A stretch of 36,933 bases of DNA from Geobacter sp. (lineage in GTDB: Bacteria; Desulfobacterota; Desulfuromonadia; Geobacterales; Geobacteraceae), in contig DNRQ01000040.1 of NCBI GenBank assembly GCA_003499925.1, forward strand, positions 1 through 36,933, given 5' to 3'. Below the pieces are notes generated by a model that was given only the letters and a program-made list of their open reading frames with translations, was not told where the DNA came from and did not search any database. Of the stretch, positions 26,487-34,496 are shown one piece after another; position 1 is the first letter of the stretch; each line of letters starts with the position of its first letter. Position numbers and translations under genes: made by a program.

Positions 26487-26700
26487 GCGAATTTCTGGTG
26501 AATGTTCGGCCGGAATACCACGCTCACCCCGGCTCCCTGCAACAAATCCAGAGTCCCTTGCAGGGCGGCCGGGTCCTTTCCCGAGAAATCTTCTACCGGC
26601 CTCGTTGGAGACGCTGCCGCGCGGAAATCGGAAATGTCAGAGTGCCACCAAAGGCATATAACCGACCCATTTCTTGATTCTGGGTTGACCTGCCTGAAGT
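26487..26700 (-). pseudogene. Possible phospholipase-D-like gene fragment
   Basis: On the minus strand an open frame reads DISDFRAAAS, DPAALQGTLDLLQGAGVSVV and FRPNIHQKFAV. This is the kind of sequence that precedes the HxK motif of phospholipase-D-superfamily domains (agV.v...p.lHxKf). It is cut exactly at repeat R3 before the motif's Asp. There is no clear start. The match is short, so the call is tentative. Confidence 0.3.
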
Positions 26701-26800
26701 TGCCGTATTGCGGTTTTGAAGGTAGACCTCACCGGATTACGGTGTACACGAAAAATAAAGTTGGCTATTAAGTCAGGCGTGGTCGCCGGTGCGTAAAGCC

Positions 26801-27991
26801 TCACTCGTTTCCAGGGGGCGCCTGAATCACCAGTCCCCGCAACATGCTGCGCTTGCCCCATCTCGTATTGAGCCAGCGCGTCATAAGCGGGTCGGTGAGA
26901 CTAATAAGGCCGTTTTCGTCGCTCGCGATATGGTCACCGTTGACCAGGGCAGTCAGTGATTTCCTGACCGTCCCTGCAGTGGTGAGCTTGTGACGCGACA
27001 TGTAGTCCCCTGCCATTGGGTGTTTGGTCGGTTCCGCTGCAAGGGCTTCCAGCAGCATGCGGGCTTGGGGGGAGAGAGCTTCATAAATCGACATGAACAG
27101 GGATGTTTCCCGAATAGCCGCTGTCTTTACAGCCTCTGCGAGGTCCCCTTTATTCGGCGGATTCGGCGCGGTGGCTTCAAACAGGGCGTGCGCGATCGCC
27201 GTCACGCTGTAAGTATGGGATTCCGCTGTGGCGATAATGCTGTCGGCGATCTCGTGTGACCATTTTGCTCCGGATGCTTCGGCGAGTGCCACCAGATAAG
27301 AGGAAAATTCAGCAGGATCGATCAACGGTAGGTCCCGGGTCGTTGCTCCGCGATAAAAGGCACGCTTTGGCGATTCGAACATGTCTCTCAGCAGCTTTCT
27401 GCGGGAACCGATGAACAAATAGGATGCCTTGTGGTGCTGGATAGTGGTGCGTAGGGCTGCCTCGATCTGGACACTGTCGGTCAACTGCGCAAGGTCCTGG
27501 AATTCGTCGAAGATGACAAGGAGTGGGGTCTTGGAGTTCGAAGATATGCTGTCGAGTGACGCGACGACAGAAACGAGCTTATCGATCCCGCTTTTCACGA
27601 GTCCGGAGGGGGAAGCAGAAACGGAAAAGGATCCGTCGGCGTTCATGGTGATGATCGGGACAAATGCCGTAACCAGACGCGACAGCTTTGTGAATATCTT
27701 GTTATCGGCACTCAGCGAGGCGAAGATTGCCGTTGCAATGCGGTCCGCAGCGGCATCTGCTGACGGGACGGCGCTCAAGTCGGCAATGGTGGCTAATCCG
27801 CCGGCGGTGCGATAGTCCCGGGCCAGTCTCATTGCAAGCGATGTTTTCCCGGCCCTGCGGGGCGCAAGAAGGACGTTGTTGTTGCCCGAGTGCGCTTCCA
27901 TGGTGAGAGCCGCCAGAAGATCCTTCTGGTTGCAGAGGGGCTCATCATCCCCGATTACCGTCTTTGAAAATGGGTTCCTGACTACCTTCAC
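26801..27991 (-). CDS. STAND/archaeal-type AAA ATPase
   Basis: 396 residues. Walker A is APRRAGKT (43-50), Walker B is LLVIFDE (157-163), and GSRRKLLRDMFESPKRAFYR is the sensor region typical of the MNS/STAND 'ATPase domain 2' family. The C-terminal ~100 residues look like a winged helix. I chose GTG 27991, which follows AGGAGG by four bases, over the longer GTG 28006 that has no ribosome site. It is a single gene behind a promoter built into an inverted repeat. Function is unknown; relatives include defence and signalling ATPases. Confidence 0.8.
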   Translation of the reverse strand: MKVVRNPFSKTVIGDDEPLCNQKDLLAALTMEAHSGNNNVLLAPRRAGKTSLAMRLARDYRTAGGLATIADLSAVPSADAAADRIATAIFASLSADNKIFTKLSRLVTAFVPIITMNADGSFSVSASPSGLVKSGIDKLVSVVASLDSISSNSKTPLLVIFDEFQDLAQLTDSVQIEAALRTTIQHHKASYLFIGSRRKLLRDMFESPKRAFYRGATTRDLPLIDPAEFSSYLVALAEASGAKWSHEIADSIIATAESHTYSVTAIAHALFEATAPNPPNKGDLAEAVKTAAIRETSLFMSIYEALSPQARMLLEALAAEPTKHPMAGDYMSRHKLTTAGTVRKSLTALVNGDHIASDENGLISLTDPLMTRWLNTRWGKRSMLRGLVIQAPPGNE

Positions 27992-28037
27992 ATGACCTCC
28001 TGCCACTATTGACTGCGCTTCAGAGCGATTTCCTCTA

Positions 28038-28062
28038 GGTATTATACCAACAGTATAATACC
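28038..28062 (-). promoter_or_regulatory. Inverted-repeat operator over the ATPase -10 box
   Basis: GGTATTATAC and GTATAATACC are perfect 10-bp arms around CAACA. On the minus strand the arm includes an extended -10 (TGGTATAAT), with TATAAT at 28041-28046, about 50 bp upstream of the ATPase start. A dimeric repressor bound here would block polymerase. The regulator is not identified; the ATPase's C-terminal helical domain is one possibility. Confidence 0.65.
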
Positions 28063-28328
28063 ATCAGTGAAATGTCTCGGCAAGTGACTTCCTTTCAGAT
28101 TCGCCTTCGCCTCCCGGCTTGTCAGCAAAGATGAGAGCCAATCAATCCGATGAGTATAAAAATGTAAATTCGCATCTAATTCTGTAACTTCCAGCACAGC
28201 CGGCAAGTAATGGCTTGACTAGATCCAATTTTTGAGGTGAACACCAAAGACGCTTTATGATCAACATGAGTTTCCACCTTAGCCCAATTGCTGGCACCTG
28301 AGCAAATACTGCAATATTCAGACAGCTA

Positions 28329-28418
28329 GCCATCTCAGCTCAGCTGGTAGAGCGAGTGAGCCTAAAAGTAATCAATAGCGCCATAAGCCTTCAACTTATG
28401 GCGCTATTTTTGCTTTTG
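28329..28418 (+). repeat. tRNA-derived repeat R2 with hairpin
   Basis: Same layout as R1: GCCATCTCAGCTCAG D-arm region, then TAATCAATAG, then a hairpin and T run. Its D arm (GCTCAGCTGGTAGAGC) is intact. No gene ends just upstream on this strand. R1 and R2 lie 7.3 kb apart in direct orientation and bracket the secretion cargo and ATPase. Confidence 0.8.
28374..28412 (+). terminator. Terminator hairpin in R2
   Basis: AATAGCGCCATAAG pairs perfectly over 14 bp with CTTATGGCGCTATT and is followed by TTT. Compared with R1 the stem has swapped a G-C for a C-G pair, so pairing is preserved while sequence is not. Confidence 0.8.
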
Positions 28419-28578
28419 TCGCTACAACGCCACCAATCTTCGCCACGGCGTATTCCGTTTTTTAATTGTATTTTCAGGGTGTTGAATTTTGTAGACCTTG
28501 ACGGCCAGTACGGCAGGTAGGGTGTCCAGTCAGTTTTGTACTGATCGAGCTGCTAGTATTCAAGGACATCAGCGAGGG

Positions 28579-29727
28579 TCACGCGTTCCTCAACAACCTT
28601 GCCTTGACCAGCCGCTGCGTCAGGCTTTTTCGTTGACCATGGCCGGCCATGAACCGGCGCAACTCCGCGTCAAAAGTTTGCCGGTCGACATGCCTGTCAT
28701 ATGCCTCGGCCAGATCGATCAGTGCTTGGCAGGCTTCATCGTACGCTTTTCCCGACCCCACCTCGGCCCTCGAGTTGGCCGCTTTCCATGCCTTGGGAAA
28801 GTCCTTCGCAAGCTTCGCCAGGTATTCCTCGCGCTCCTTGAGCCGTTTTGCCTCCTCCTGAACGCGCCGCTTGTTTTCATGCCGCAGCCGGGCCTCCTTA
28901 GCCTTTTCCTCCAGCTTCCGCAGCTCGGCTACCGTCCGCCGGGAAGCCGGGGGAGGAGCATCCGCTGAGCTTTTCCGCCAAGCGGCGAAGCGCTTTATCG
29001 CCTCGCGCTCGGCCTCCCGTCCCTGGCCTGTCAAGAGTTTTCGCATCAGCGGCCGCATTTCTTCCCGCGTCAACGCTTCCAGCCACAGGTCGATCTCTTC
29101 CCCTTCGCCAGACAAGGCGACCGGCCGATCCATGCCCGCGCCTGTCGGCAGATCCACCCCCAGACCGAGGAACTCCGCCAGAGCCTGTTGCGCCTCGGTA
29201 AACGGGGCAAGGCCTTCAGGCATCGCCGGCTCCAGCTCTTCCTCATCCGCATCCTCATCCATACCCATGGAAACGCCCGCCAGCCAGCCTATGTAAAGAC
29301 TGCGCAGATCGCCTCGCAGCAGTTCTTCACGCAACGGAGCGAGCCGCATCATCCAGCCGGAGCTATCATCCAGCCATAAACCACCCTCCGACTCCAGGCT
29401 CCAGGTGCATATCCAGTGGGTTGGCGTCGCTTCCACATCGAGCGACCCTTCGACAGCGAAAGCCCGCGCAACCTCTCGGTCCAGAGCGGCAAGAGGCAAA
29501 CGAAGCACGAAGATCGCCGAGCCCCAGTTGGCCAGATAAACGTGGGCGTCGTAGAAACGCCGCACCAGATCCTTTGGGTCCCCCTTGAAGTCGCCCCAAT
29601 GGTATTCGTTGGAGAAACTGAACGGCGTAATCCGCCCCCTGGAAGAGAGCATCCTCATATGCCCCATCTCCTGCTCCGAGAGCTGACGGTCGATGGCCAG
29701 AAATTCGTAATACTGATATTCGCTCAA
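28579..29727 (-). CDS. Conserved hypothetical protein, 382 residues
   Basis: I do not recognise a named family. The N-terminus (SEYQYYEFLAIDRQLSEQE, with EYHWGDFKGDP) looks like a globular, conserved domain. Residues ~155-170 are an acidic run (DEDADEEELEP), and residues ~265-315 are a K/E-rich likely coiled coil. No signal peptide or membrane segment is seen. The start is TTG at 29727, supported by GGGGAG five bases upstream. It stands alone on its strand between R2 and an AlbA_2 pseudogene. I have the impression of relatives beside SWIM-type genes, which would link it to the helicase at 18441, but this is unverified. Confidence 0.75.
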   Translation of the reverse strand: MSEYQYYEFLAIDRQLSEQEMGHMRMLSSRGRITPFSFSNEYHWGDFKGDPKDLVRRFYDAHVYLANWGSAIFVLRLPLAALDREVARAFAVEGSLDVEATPTHWICTWSLESEGGLWLDDSSGWMMRLAPLREELLRGDLRSLYIGWLAGVSMGMDEDADEEELEPAMPEGLAPFTEAQQALAEFLGLGVDLPTGAGMDRPVALSGEGEEIDLWLEALTREEMRPLMRKLLTGQGREAEREAIKRFAAWRKSSADAPPPASRRTVAELRKLEEKAKEARLRHENKRRVQEEAKRLKEREEYLAKLAKDFPKAWKAANSRAEVGSGKAYDEACQALIDLAEAYDRHVDRQTFDAELRRFMAGHGQRKSLTQRLVKARLLRNA

Positions 29728-29864
29728 TTCAACTCCCCTCTAAAAGACAGCTCATATTTCCAGAATTGCAATCTATTCAACAGATCAGCCTGTAGGTCGC
29801 GTCGAGGTACGAAACGCGACGCCAGCGATTATGATTGTTTGTCTATACGCAATCCCCAGGGAAG

Positions 29865-29974
29865 GTAGCAGATAACCCGGAATTCAGTAGCAGATCGTAG
29901 CAGATTCTCTAAGATTCAGACTCAGGCCCTTTGGTAGCAGAAACACGGAGAACCGGTAGCTAATAGTAGCAGAT
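29865..29974. repeat. Five irregular GTAGCAGA repeats
   Basis: GTAGCAGA occurs at 29865, 29887, 29897, 29934 and 29966, with a degenerate copy at 29956. They fill the gap between the 382-residue gene start and the AlbA_2 pseudogene end. Spacing is uneven (10, 22, 32, 37 bp), so they are not simple tandem repeats. Confidence 0.7.
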
Positions 29975-30672
29975 CATTCAGCAGGTTCTTCACTGAGGTG
30001 GTAGCTCGTATCCCGTGCCTTTCCGGATTTAGTGACCAGCCGCATGTCCAGCATCCGCTTAATCGCCTTCTGGATGGCAGGACGCGATAAATCAAGTTCC
30101 TCGGCCAATTCCATAACGCGAACCTCCCGCTTCTCCAACATTATCCGGATGATGCTCTTCTGCGTAGTATTCAATGTCTCCAGAACTGTATCCGTTACTT
30201 CAAAAAAAGGTCTGGTACTCTGGCTTTTCAATTTCAGCATGTCTTCCGGGGCGAAGAAAATTACCTTGAAGTGCCCGTCTCGAAACTGAAACCTTGGCCT
30301 CGTCAGGTCTATCCCTACCGACTCGCGCACGATCCGGCGTAACCCATCTCCCGGCTCGGCGCATTCAATGCGCTCGAAAAACGAGAGCCCCCGGGCCAGA
30401 TTCGGATTACGGGATCAGGCGGGTAATCAAGCCGCTCAATTTTCTGCAGGGTCATCGGTTCAGGAGGGAGTCCGGGACTGACGGCCTCGATACGGTCGGA
30501 GTATTTCTCCACCAGAATGCTGGATCCGGCAAGGTCATAGTCACGGTGGGCAACGGCGTTGACGACGGCCTCTCGCAGGGCTCCATAGGGGAACTCACGA
30601 ATTTCAACCTTGGTGAAACCTTCATGCGCGTGGTGTGCCGCTCCTACCGCCGCTGCAAAATAGAACTAAGAT
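29974..30672 (-). pseudogene. Truncated, frameshifted AlbA_2 (Schlafen-like) regulator
   Basis: Reading on the minus strand from about 30672, FPYGALREAVVNAVAHRDYDL and SSILVEKYSDRIEAVSPG match the C-terminal half of AlbA_2-domain transcriptional regulators. The frame breaks near 30407-30420, then NPNLARGLSFFERIE and a winged helix (VRVMELAEELDLSRPAIQKA) continue to the stop. The N-terminal AlbA_2 domain is missing. The remaining intact piece would be 118 residues from 30330 and probably has no function of its own. Confidence 0.75.
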
Positions 30673-30740
30673 GACACAACTTGCTCCACATCACCAGGTA
30701 CCCTCTTGACTCATCAGAATAGACGTATTCTTTTGGGTGT

Positions 30741-32204
30741 TTAAGTGGCCGGCATTTGCAATACAAGTCCATCCTCAGGCTTTGCAAAGGCATTGCAGCC
30801 GCGAAGCGTCTCAATTGCCGCATCGATATCTAAAAAATCGATCCTGGAGGCGAATTCTTGGGCGTGTGCGTGCTGCTTGATAAACGCGGTTGGATCGCTC
30901 TCCCTGGTCATTCTTTTAATGCCCGCGATATATTCACTTCGGAAAACCGATGGAATGATGATTCTGGCTTCACCCTTGGCGACAAGTTCAGAATTCATCA
31001 TTGCCCGTGCCAACCGTCCGTTGCCGTCGTTGAAGGGATGTATGTCCGAAACAATAAAGAAGATCGCTAACGCCCTTGCAAACGGTTCTTCAAGTCCTCT
31101 GTAAAACTCAAAACCTTGCCGGAGTGTGCCGCGTACAAGCGTCGGTTCAACGAATCGCGTTGCACCGGCCATATTAGGTTTTTCCTTAAACCGCCCGGGT
31201 TGCTTGTCCGGCCGGCCTTCTAAAATGATCGCGTGCCGCGTTGCGAGTAGGTTAAGGAATTGGTCGAAGTCCTTAGGTGTGGTTGTCATATCGTCGATGC
31301 TACCGACAACCCTGTAGGTCCCCAGGATATCATGTCCATCTGCTGGACGGTCAGCAGGGACAATGCCTGAATCTACGATTTTACGGGCTTCTTCAACCTC
31401 AAACTCCGTTCCTTCGATGAAGTTGGAAAAATACGCGTCAAAGAAAGCCATGTTATAGAACGTTTTCAGGTTTTCTATCGGCATAGGACGTAACCGGAAA
31501 GACTGGCTTGCAAGTATGGATCTTAAAGTCGCGAATCTTTCGACGGCCTTTGGGTCGTATCCTTCGTGCATACTGCGAGCTACGGAGCGGGGGGAGACTA
31601 GTTCATGCGCTTCGCGAGTCCCTTGAATTGCACCGATAATGTGGTCAAACTTCCTAAACTCGGCCTCCATGTCTAATACAGTGGCTATCTCTTTCGCTCT
31701 GTCACGTAAGCCGTTCAAAGCATCAGCACCGCTGTTGTCTAAGATCCCAACGAGTCTTTCTTCGAGTTCAACCCGAGAAAGGTTTTTAGGCTCCCCCCCA
31801 CGGTCTCTGGAAAGTGACAGGTTCTCGAGATATGCCCGCTCGCGACATGAGGTGAATAGATGAAGCAAAGGCATGTCACGGTCCGGAATACGCCCTGGTC
31901 CCTTCATAACGACAATTTCAAGCCCTGGAAGGTTTAATATTCTGGAGTAGTCGGCGGTGACGTAAATTCTCCCATCTGGAGATATCCTATTTTCGATAGC
32001 GGATCGGTGACTAACTATGACACCAGGAAGGATCAGCGACAATATCTGGAAACAGTTTTGCCTGACAACCTGATCGGGGGCATCTTTAAGGTTTGATGTG
32101 TAGAGCCGGGGGCCTAGTTTCCTGACCTGTCCGGCCTTAACCGCTCTGGAGATGTCTGCGCTTTGCTCCGTCGAAGAGACGAAAAGGAGCGGAAATTTTT
32201 TCAT
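30741..32204 (-). CDS. Fic-domain protein with AbiEi-like N-terminus
   Basis: 487 residues. The Fic motif HPFNDGNGR (389-397) is complete, so AMP or another nucleotide monophosphate could be transferred to a target hydroxyl. An inhibitory (S/T)xxxE(G/N) helix is present in the same chain as S260-N-F-I-E264-G265, the class II arrangement. Residues ~10-105 resemble the winged-helix and wing-like part of AbiEi antitoxins (ISRAVKAGQVRKLGPRLYTS, VIVSHRSA). The protein therefore may combine DNA binding and Fic activity. ATG 32204 has GAGG upstream. It is monocistronic. Confidence 0.85.
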   Translation of the reverse strand: MKKFPLLFVSSTEQSADISRAVKAGQVRKLGPRLYTSNLKDAPDQVVRQNCFQILSLILPGVIVSHRSAIENRISPDGRIYVTADYSRILNLPGLEIVVMKGPGRIPDRDMPLLHLFTSCRERAYLENLSLSRDRGGEPKNLSRVELEERLVGILDNSGADALNGLRDRAKEIATVLDMEAEFRKFDHIIGAIQGTREAHELVSPRSVARSMHEGYDPKAVERFATLRSILASQSFRLRPMPIENLKTFYNMAFFDAYFSNFIEGTEFEVEEARKIVDSGIVPADRPADGHDILGTYRVVGSIDDMTTTPKDFDQFLNLLATRHAIILEGRPDKQPGRFKEKPNMAGATRFVEPTLVRGTLRQGFEFYRGLEEPFARALAIFFIVSDIHPFNDGNGRLARAMMNSELVAKGEARIIIPSVFRSEYIAGIKRMTRESDPTAFIKQHAHAQEFASRIDFLDIDAAIETLRGCNAFAKPEDGLVLQMPAT

Positions 32205-32658
32205 AAGAGCCTCGCGTAGGACGGGTTCTGCGCAACAATTTTGATTAGCGCTCTATATCCTGCAATTTTTTTCAAATATTGTCAATTTTTTTAAATAGTG
32301 CATGTTTTTTACTTAAAGGTACCCGGATGTTAATCTGTAATCATGACACTTAATCGGCGTCCAGGAGCACAGTGAGTATTCCCACCCCAAACTCGGCTCG
32401 TTTGTTGAGCAGCTGTCAGACGGGTTGAAGGAAGAGATAAATCCGTTGATCATCGCCGCCGCGCCGGCTTTGCGAGCTAAGGTGTTTAAGACCGATCAGC
32501 TATTAACCTTGGTGGAAGTTATGGGTAGAATATCATTGACGAAGCGCACATTTTACGGTACAAGAGTAGGTCTACAAGGGACTCGTTTTTGGCCCACACA
32601 TGGCGTAGAGCAAAACTGCTGAAAAATCCTTAAAATACAAGAAAATAGGTGATGCTAG
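32205..32658. other. Intergenic stretch before tRNA-Thr
   Basis: AT-rich to 32340, with a perfect TTGACA on the minus strand at 32280-32285 that may serve fic, though its -10 is poor. An open plus-strand stretch around 32370-32520 has no recognisable homology or ribosome site. A possible tRNA promoter lies at its right end. Confidence 0.4.
32536..32564 (+). promoter_or_regulatory. Possible tRNA-Thr promoter
   Basis: TTGACG (32536-32541) and TACAAG (32559-32564) are 17 bp apart, about 95 bp upstream of the tRNA. The -10 is weak. Confidence 0.3.
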
Positions 32659-32734
32659 GCCATCTTAGCTCAGTTGGTAGAGCAATTGATTCGTAATCAA
32701 TAGGTCGACGGTTCGACTCCGTTAGATGGCTCCA
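32659..32734 (+). tRNA. tRNA-Thr (anticodon CGT)
   Basis: 76 nt with encoded CCA. The acceptor stem GCCATCT/AGATGGC is perfect, the D arm is GCTCAGTTGGTAGAGC, the anticodon stem ATTGA/TCAAT encloses TTCGTAA (anticodon CGT), the variable loop is followed by a T arm with TTCGACT, and the discriminator is T. It reads ACG codons. It is the intact parent-like sequence of the R1/R2 repeats. Confidence 0.97.
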
Positions 32735-32739
32735 TAAAT

Positions 32740-32776
32740 AAAGGGTTTAGCAGAAATGCTAAACCCTTTCGTTTTT
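32740..32776 (+). terminator. tRNA-Thr terminator
   Basis: AAAGGGTTTAGCA and TGCTAAACCCTTT form a perfect 13-bp stem with a GAAA loop, followed by CG and five T. Confidence 0.92.
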
Positions 32777-32833
32777 CGGTAATCCATTTCGGTAAAGTTT
32801 CAGATTGCTTTAGACGATACCTCTGACAACGTG

Positions 32834-33016
32834 AAAGGCCCGCCATATGGCGGGCCTTTTTTGTTGCGTTGCGTGTCACCCGATTACGGGTTGGGCCGGT
32901 GCTTGGTTAACACCGGGGCTTTTGCTGCTGTCAGGTGTTTCGAATCCTCTTCGGTGGAGTTTCTTTGATGCTGAATACCTCCTTTTTCCGAGATTCTGTT
33001 GCGCGCTAGCTAGGCT
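32834..33016 (-). ncRNA. Structured RNA candidate, copy A (~180 nt)
   Basis: Predicted from comparison with copy B at 34139-34318. On the minus strand it holds a 5' domain (GAATC...GATTC outer stem, CGG/CCG, GGAG/CTCC inner stem), then CCGGTG/CACCGG, then ACCCG/CGGGT, then a GGCCCGCC...GGCGGGCC hairpin. The first ~80 nt are nearly identical in both copies, while the later stems differ in sequence but keep pairing. A promoter-like pair TATAAA (33046-33051) and TATAGT (33023-33028), 17 bp apart, precedes it. The final hairpin (32834-32862) has a better T run on the plus strand. No known RNA family was recognised. Confidence 0.5.
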
Positions 33017-33394
33017 GGAAGAACTATAACACTTGTCACGGCACATTTATAGTCTGTTGCAAAAAAAAATTACGGTGTATACTCCGAAAGTTGTTCCGTC
33101 AAATGACTGTATTTCACCTATCTTCACTCCTTGAAAGCGGCATGCCTGCCGCGACTGTCCTCAGGTGTTGATCCCGGCAGAAATCCCGCTCCTACAGAGG
33201 TGACTCACGCATCAAGCCCCAGCCGGCAGGTGCCGGTTTCACAATTGGTGTGTTGGGTTACGCGATGAGGCCGCTAACCCAACCTACGGGTACTGTCCCC
33301 TGCTCCCGTTTCCAACGGGGAGACACTCTGAGCGGCAAAAAAAGAGGCCACCTCCGGGTGTGCCCCTTTTTTTACCAGATTCTGCTGTCCCGGG
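33017..33394. other. Intergenic stretch with short inverted repeats
   Basis: Contains the copy A promoter, a GTTGGGTTA/TAACCCAAC inverted repeat at 33252-33283 of REP-like character, and the terminator of the downstream-facing lipoprotein gene. No gene is seen. Confidence 0.6.
33335..33374 (-). terminator. Terminator of the DUF3332 lipoprotein gene
   Basis: An AGGGGC...GCCTCT stem with an inner CACC/GGTG stem is flanked by A and T runs on both sides, so it can act in both directions. It lies 21 bp after the stop codon. Confidence 0.75.
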
Positions 33395-33928
33395 TTAATT
33401 GCGGAGCATCACCGTTTCCGGTGCCCGGCTCGGTACTCCCTGGACGGAGCTTAGGACCCGTACTACTCCTTTTTCCAGTATCGCCTGGAATTCCGTTACC
33501 TTCCCCGACTCATGCAGGGTTGCCCGGGAGTTGCCGCTCTTGGTGTCCCAGTCGATGGAGAGTGTGTCGAGATAGGTGTCTCCGTTGTAATGGTTGATGC
33601 GGTAGGTGATGGTGTCGCCGCTCTTGCGGGCGTTTATCTTGTAGGTCTGCCCGTTCTCGGAGTATTGGAAGTTCTTCTCCCCAGCGGCTATGGGGTTTTT
33701 CCCGCTCCAGAATTCGATGGTGTTGAACAGGATGAAGTCTGCCAGCACCGAGGCGGTATAGACCGGGGCGAGGACGAATACCCAGGTGACGAAGCTGCGC
33801 AGGTATTTGTCACTGACTTCGCCGTTCAATTTATACACCTTCCGAGTCAGCGACATCTTTCCGTAGCATCCCTGCAAAGACACCATGACAATGGCCATGG
33901 CAAGTACCGCTGATATGATCCTTTTCAT
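33395..33928 (-). CDS. DUF3332-family lipoprotein
   Basis: 177 residues. A signal peptide ends in lipobox LQGC with C21 the lipidated residue. The body begins MSLTRKVYKLNGEVSDKY and has a hydrophobic segment (~45-70, VFVLAPVYTASVLADFILF) ending in NTIEFWSGKNP, the hallmark of DUF3332. The C-terminal part is predicted beta. Likely an envelope protein with one membrane-spanning segment. Function is unknown. GGAGGAG lies just upstream of ATG 33928. It lies between the two structured RNA candidates on the same strand but is separated from them by a terminator and promoter. Confidence 0.85.
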   Translation of the reverse strand: MKRIISAVLAMAIVMVSLQGCYGKMSLTRKVYKLNGEVSDKYLRSFVTWVFVLAPVYTASVLADFILFNTIEFWSGKNPIAAGEKNFQYSENGQTYKINARKSGDTITYRINHYNGDTYLDTLSIDWDTKSGNSRATLHESGKVTEFQAILEKGVVRVLSSVQGVPSRAPETVMLRN

Positions 33929-34138
33929 AAACTCCTCCTGTCATAGTAGATCGCTCTAAGCCTGATTATACATCAGCGCCATCGATTAAAGGATAGCTTT
34001 TCTTTTATGTGCATCGCAGCAGGGAGAGCGATAATTGTCATTGAGAGGGGACGTACTTGCAGAAGGACAGGTTTGGTCGGTTTTTGGGAGAACGACTAGG
34101 TCAGCAGCAGATTTCGACGCACTATCGAGGAAAAGGAA

Positions 34139-34318
34139 AGGCCCGCCAGTGTCGGCGGGCCTCGTTAGTTGTAATACACGGCACCCTTATCAAGGGTCAT
34201 ACCGGCGCTTTGCACGCCGGAAATTATGCTGCTGTCATGTGTTTAGAATCCTGTTCGGTGGAGTTTCCTCGATGCTGACTACCTCCTTTTTCCGAGATTC
34301 TGTTACGCTAGCTAGCTG
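34139..34318 (-). ncRNA. Structured RNA candidate, copy B (~180 nt)
   Basis: Same layout as copy A. The 5' domain carries AGAATC/GATTCT and GGAG/CTCC stems. The next hairpin is CCGGCG/CGCCGG (copy A has CCGGTG/CACCGG), then ACCCTT/AAGGGT (copy A ACCCG/CGGGT), then GGCCCGCC/GGCGGGCC followed by TTTCCTTTT. A promoter-like TTTAAA (34347-34352) and TATCAT (34325-34330), 16 bp apart, aligns with that of copy A. Both share a GCTAGCTAGCG-like start. A 65-residue frame (34235-34432) crosses it but has no counterpart in copy A. Confidence 0.5.
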
Positions 34319-34438
34319 TGATAAATGATAGCACCATCGATGCGAATTTAAAGAACTGTTATAAAAAAATAATCCCGGCTGCTCCGAAACTTCCGCTCCC
34401 ATTAGACCAGTTCCCGCCTGCTCTCCGCTCAAGCAGGC

Positions 34439-34474
34439 ACACGGGGGTTAGCCGGCGACGGCTATTCCCCGTGT
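34439..34474 (-). terminator. Long hairpin downstream of the cytochrome gene
   Basis: ACACGGGG and CCCCGTGT, with inner TAGCCG/CGGCTA, form a near-perfect stem 23 bp after the cytochrome stop codon. No T run follows, so it may be an mRNA-stabilising or Rho-linked hairpin. Confidence 0.55.
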
Positions 34475-34496
34475 AATCAATGAATTTACCGGGGTT

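Noticed and set aside
32425..32622. Plus-strand 65-residue frame upstream of tRNA-Thr
   Set aside because: No ribosome site and no family resemblance; could be a decayed fragment but cannot be supported.
32697..32879. Minus-strand 60-residue frame over the tRNA-Thr and its terminator
   Set aside because: It is the complement of a tRNA and hairpins, a familiar false gene.
34139..34318. Cyclic-di-GMP (GEMM) riboswitch
   Set aside because: Copy B has a GCAAAGC string but copy A lacks it, and the GEMM paired layout and conserved loop are not present.
34235..34432. Small protein encoded across RNA copy B
   Set aside because: The aligned frame in copy A meets a TAG just upstream of the conserved part and has no start codon, so conservation is better explained by RNA structure.
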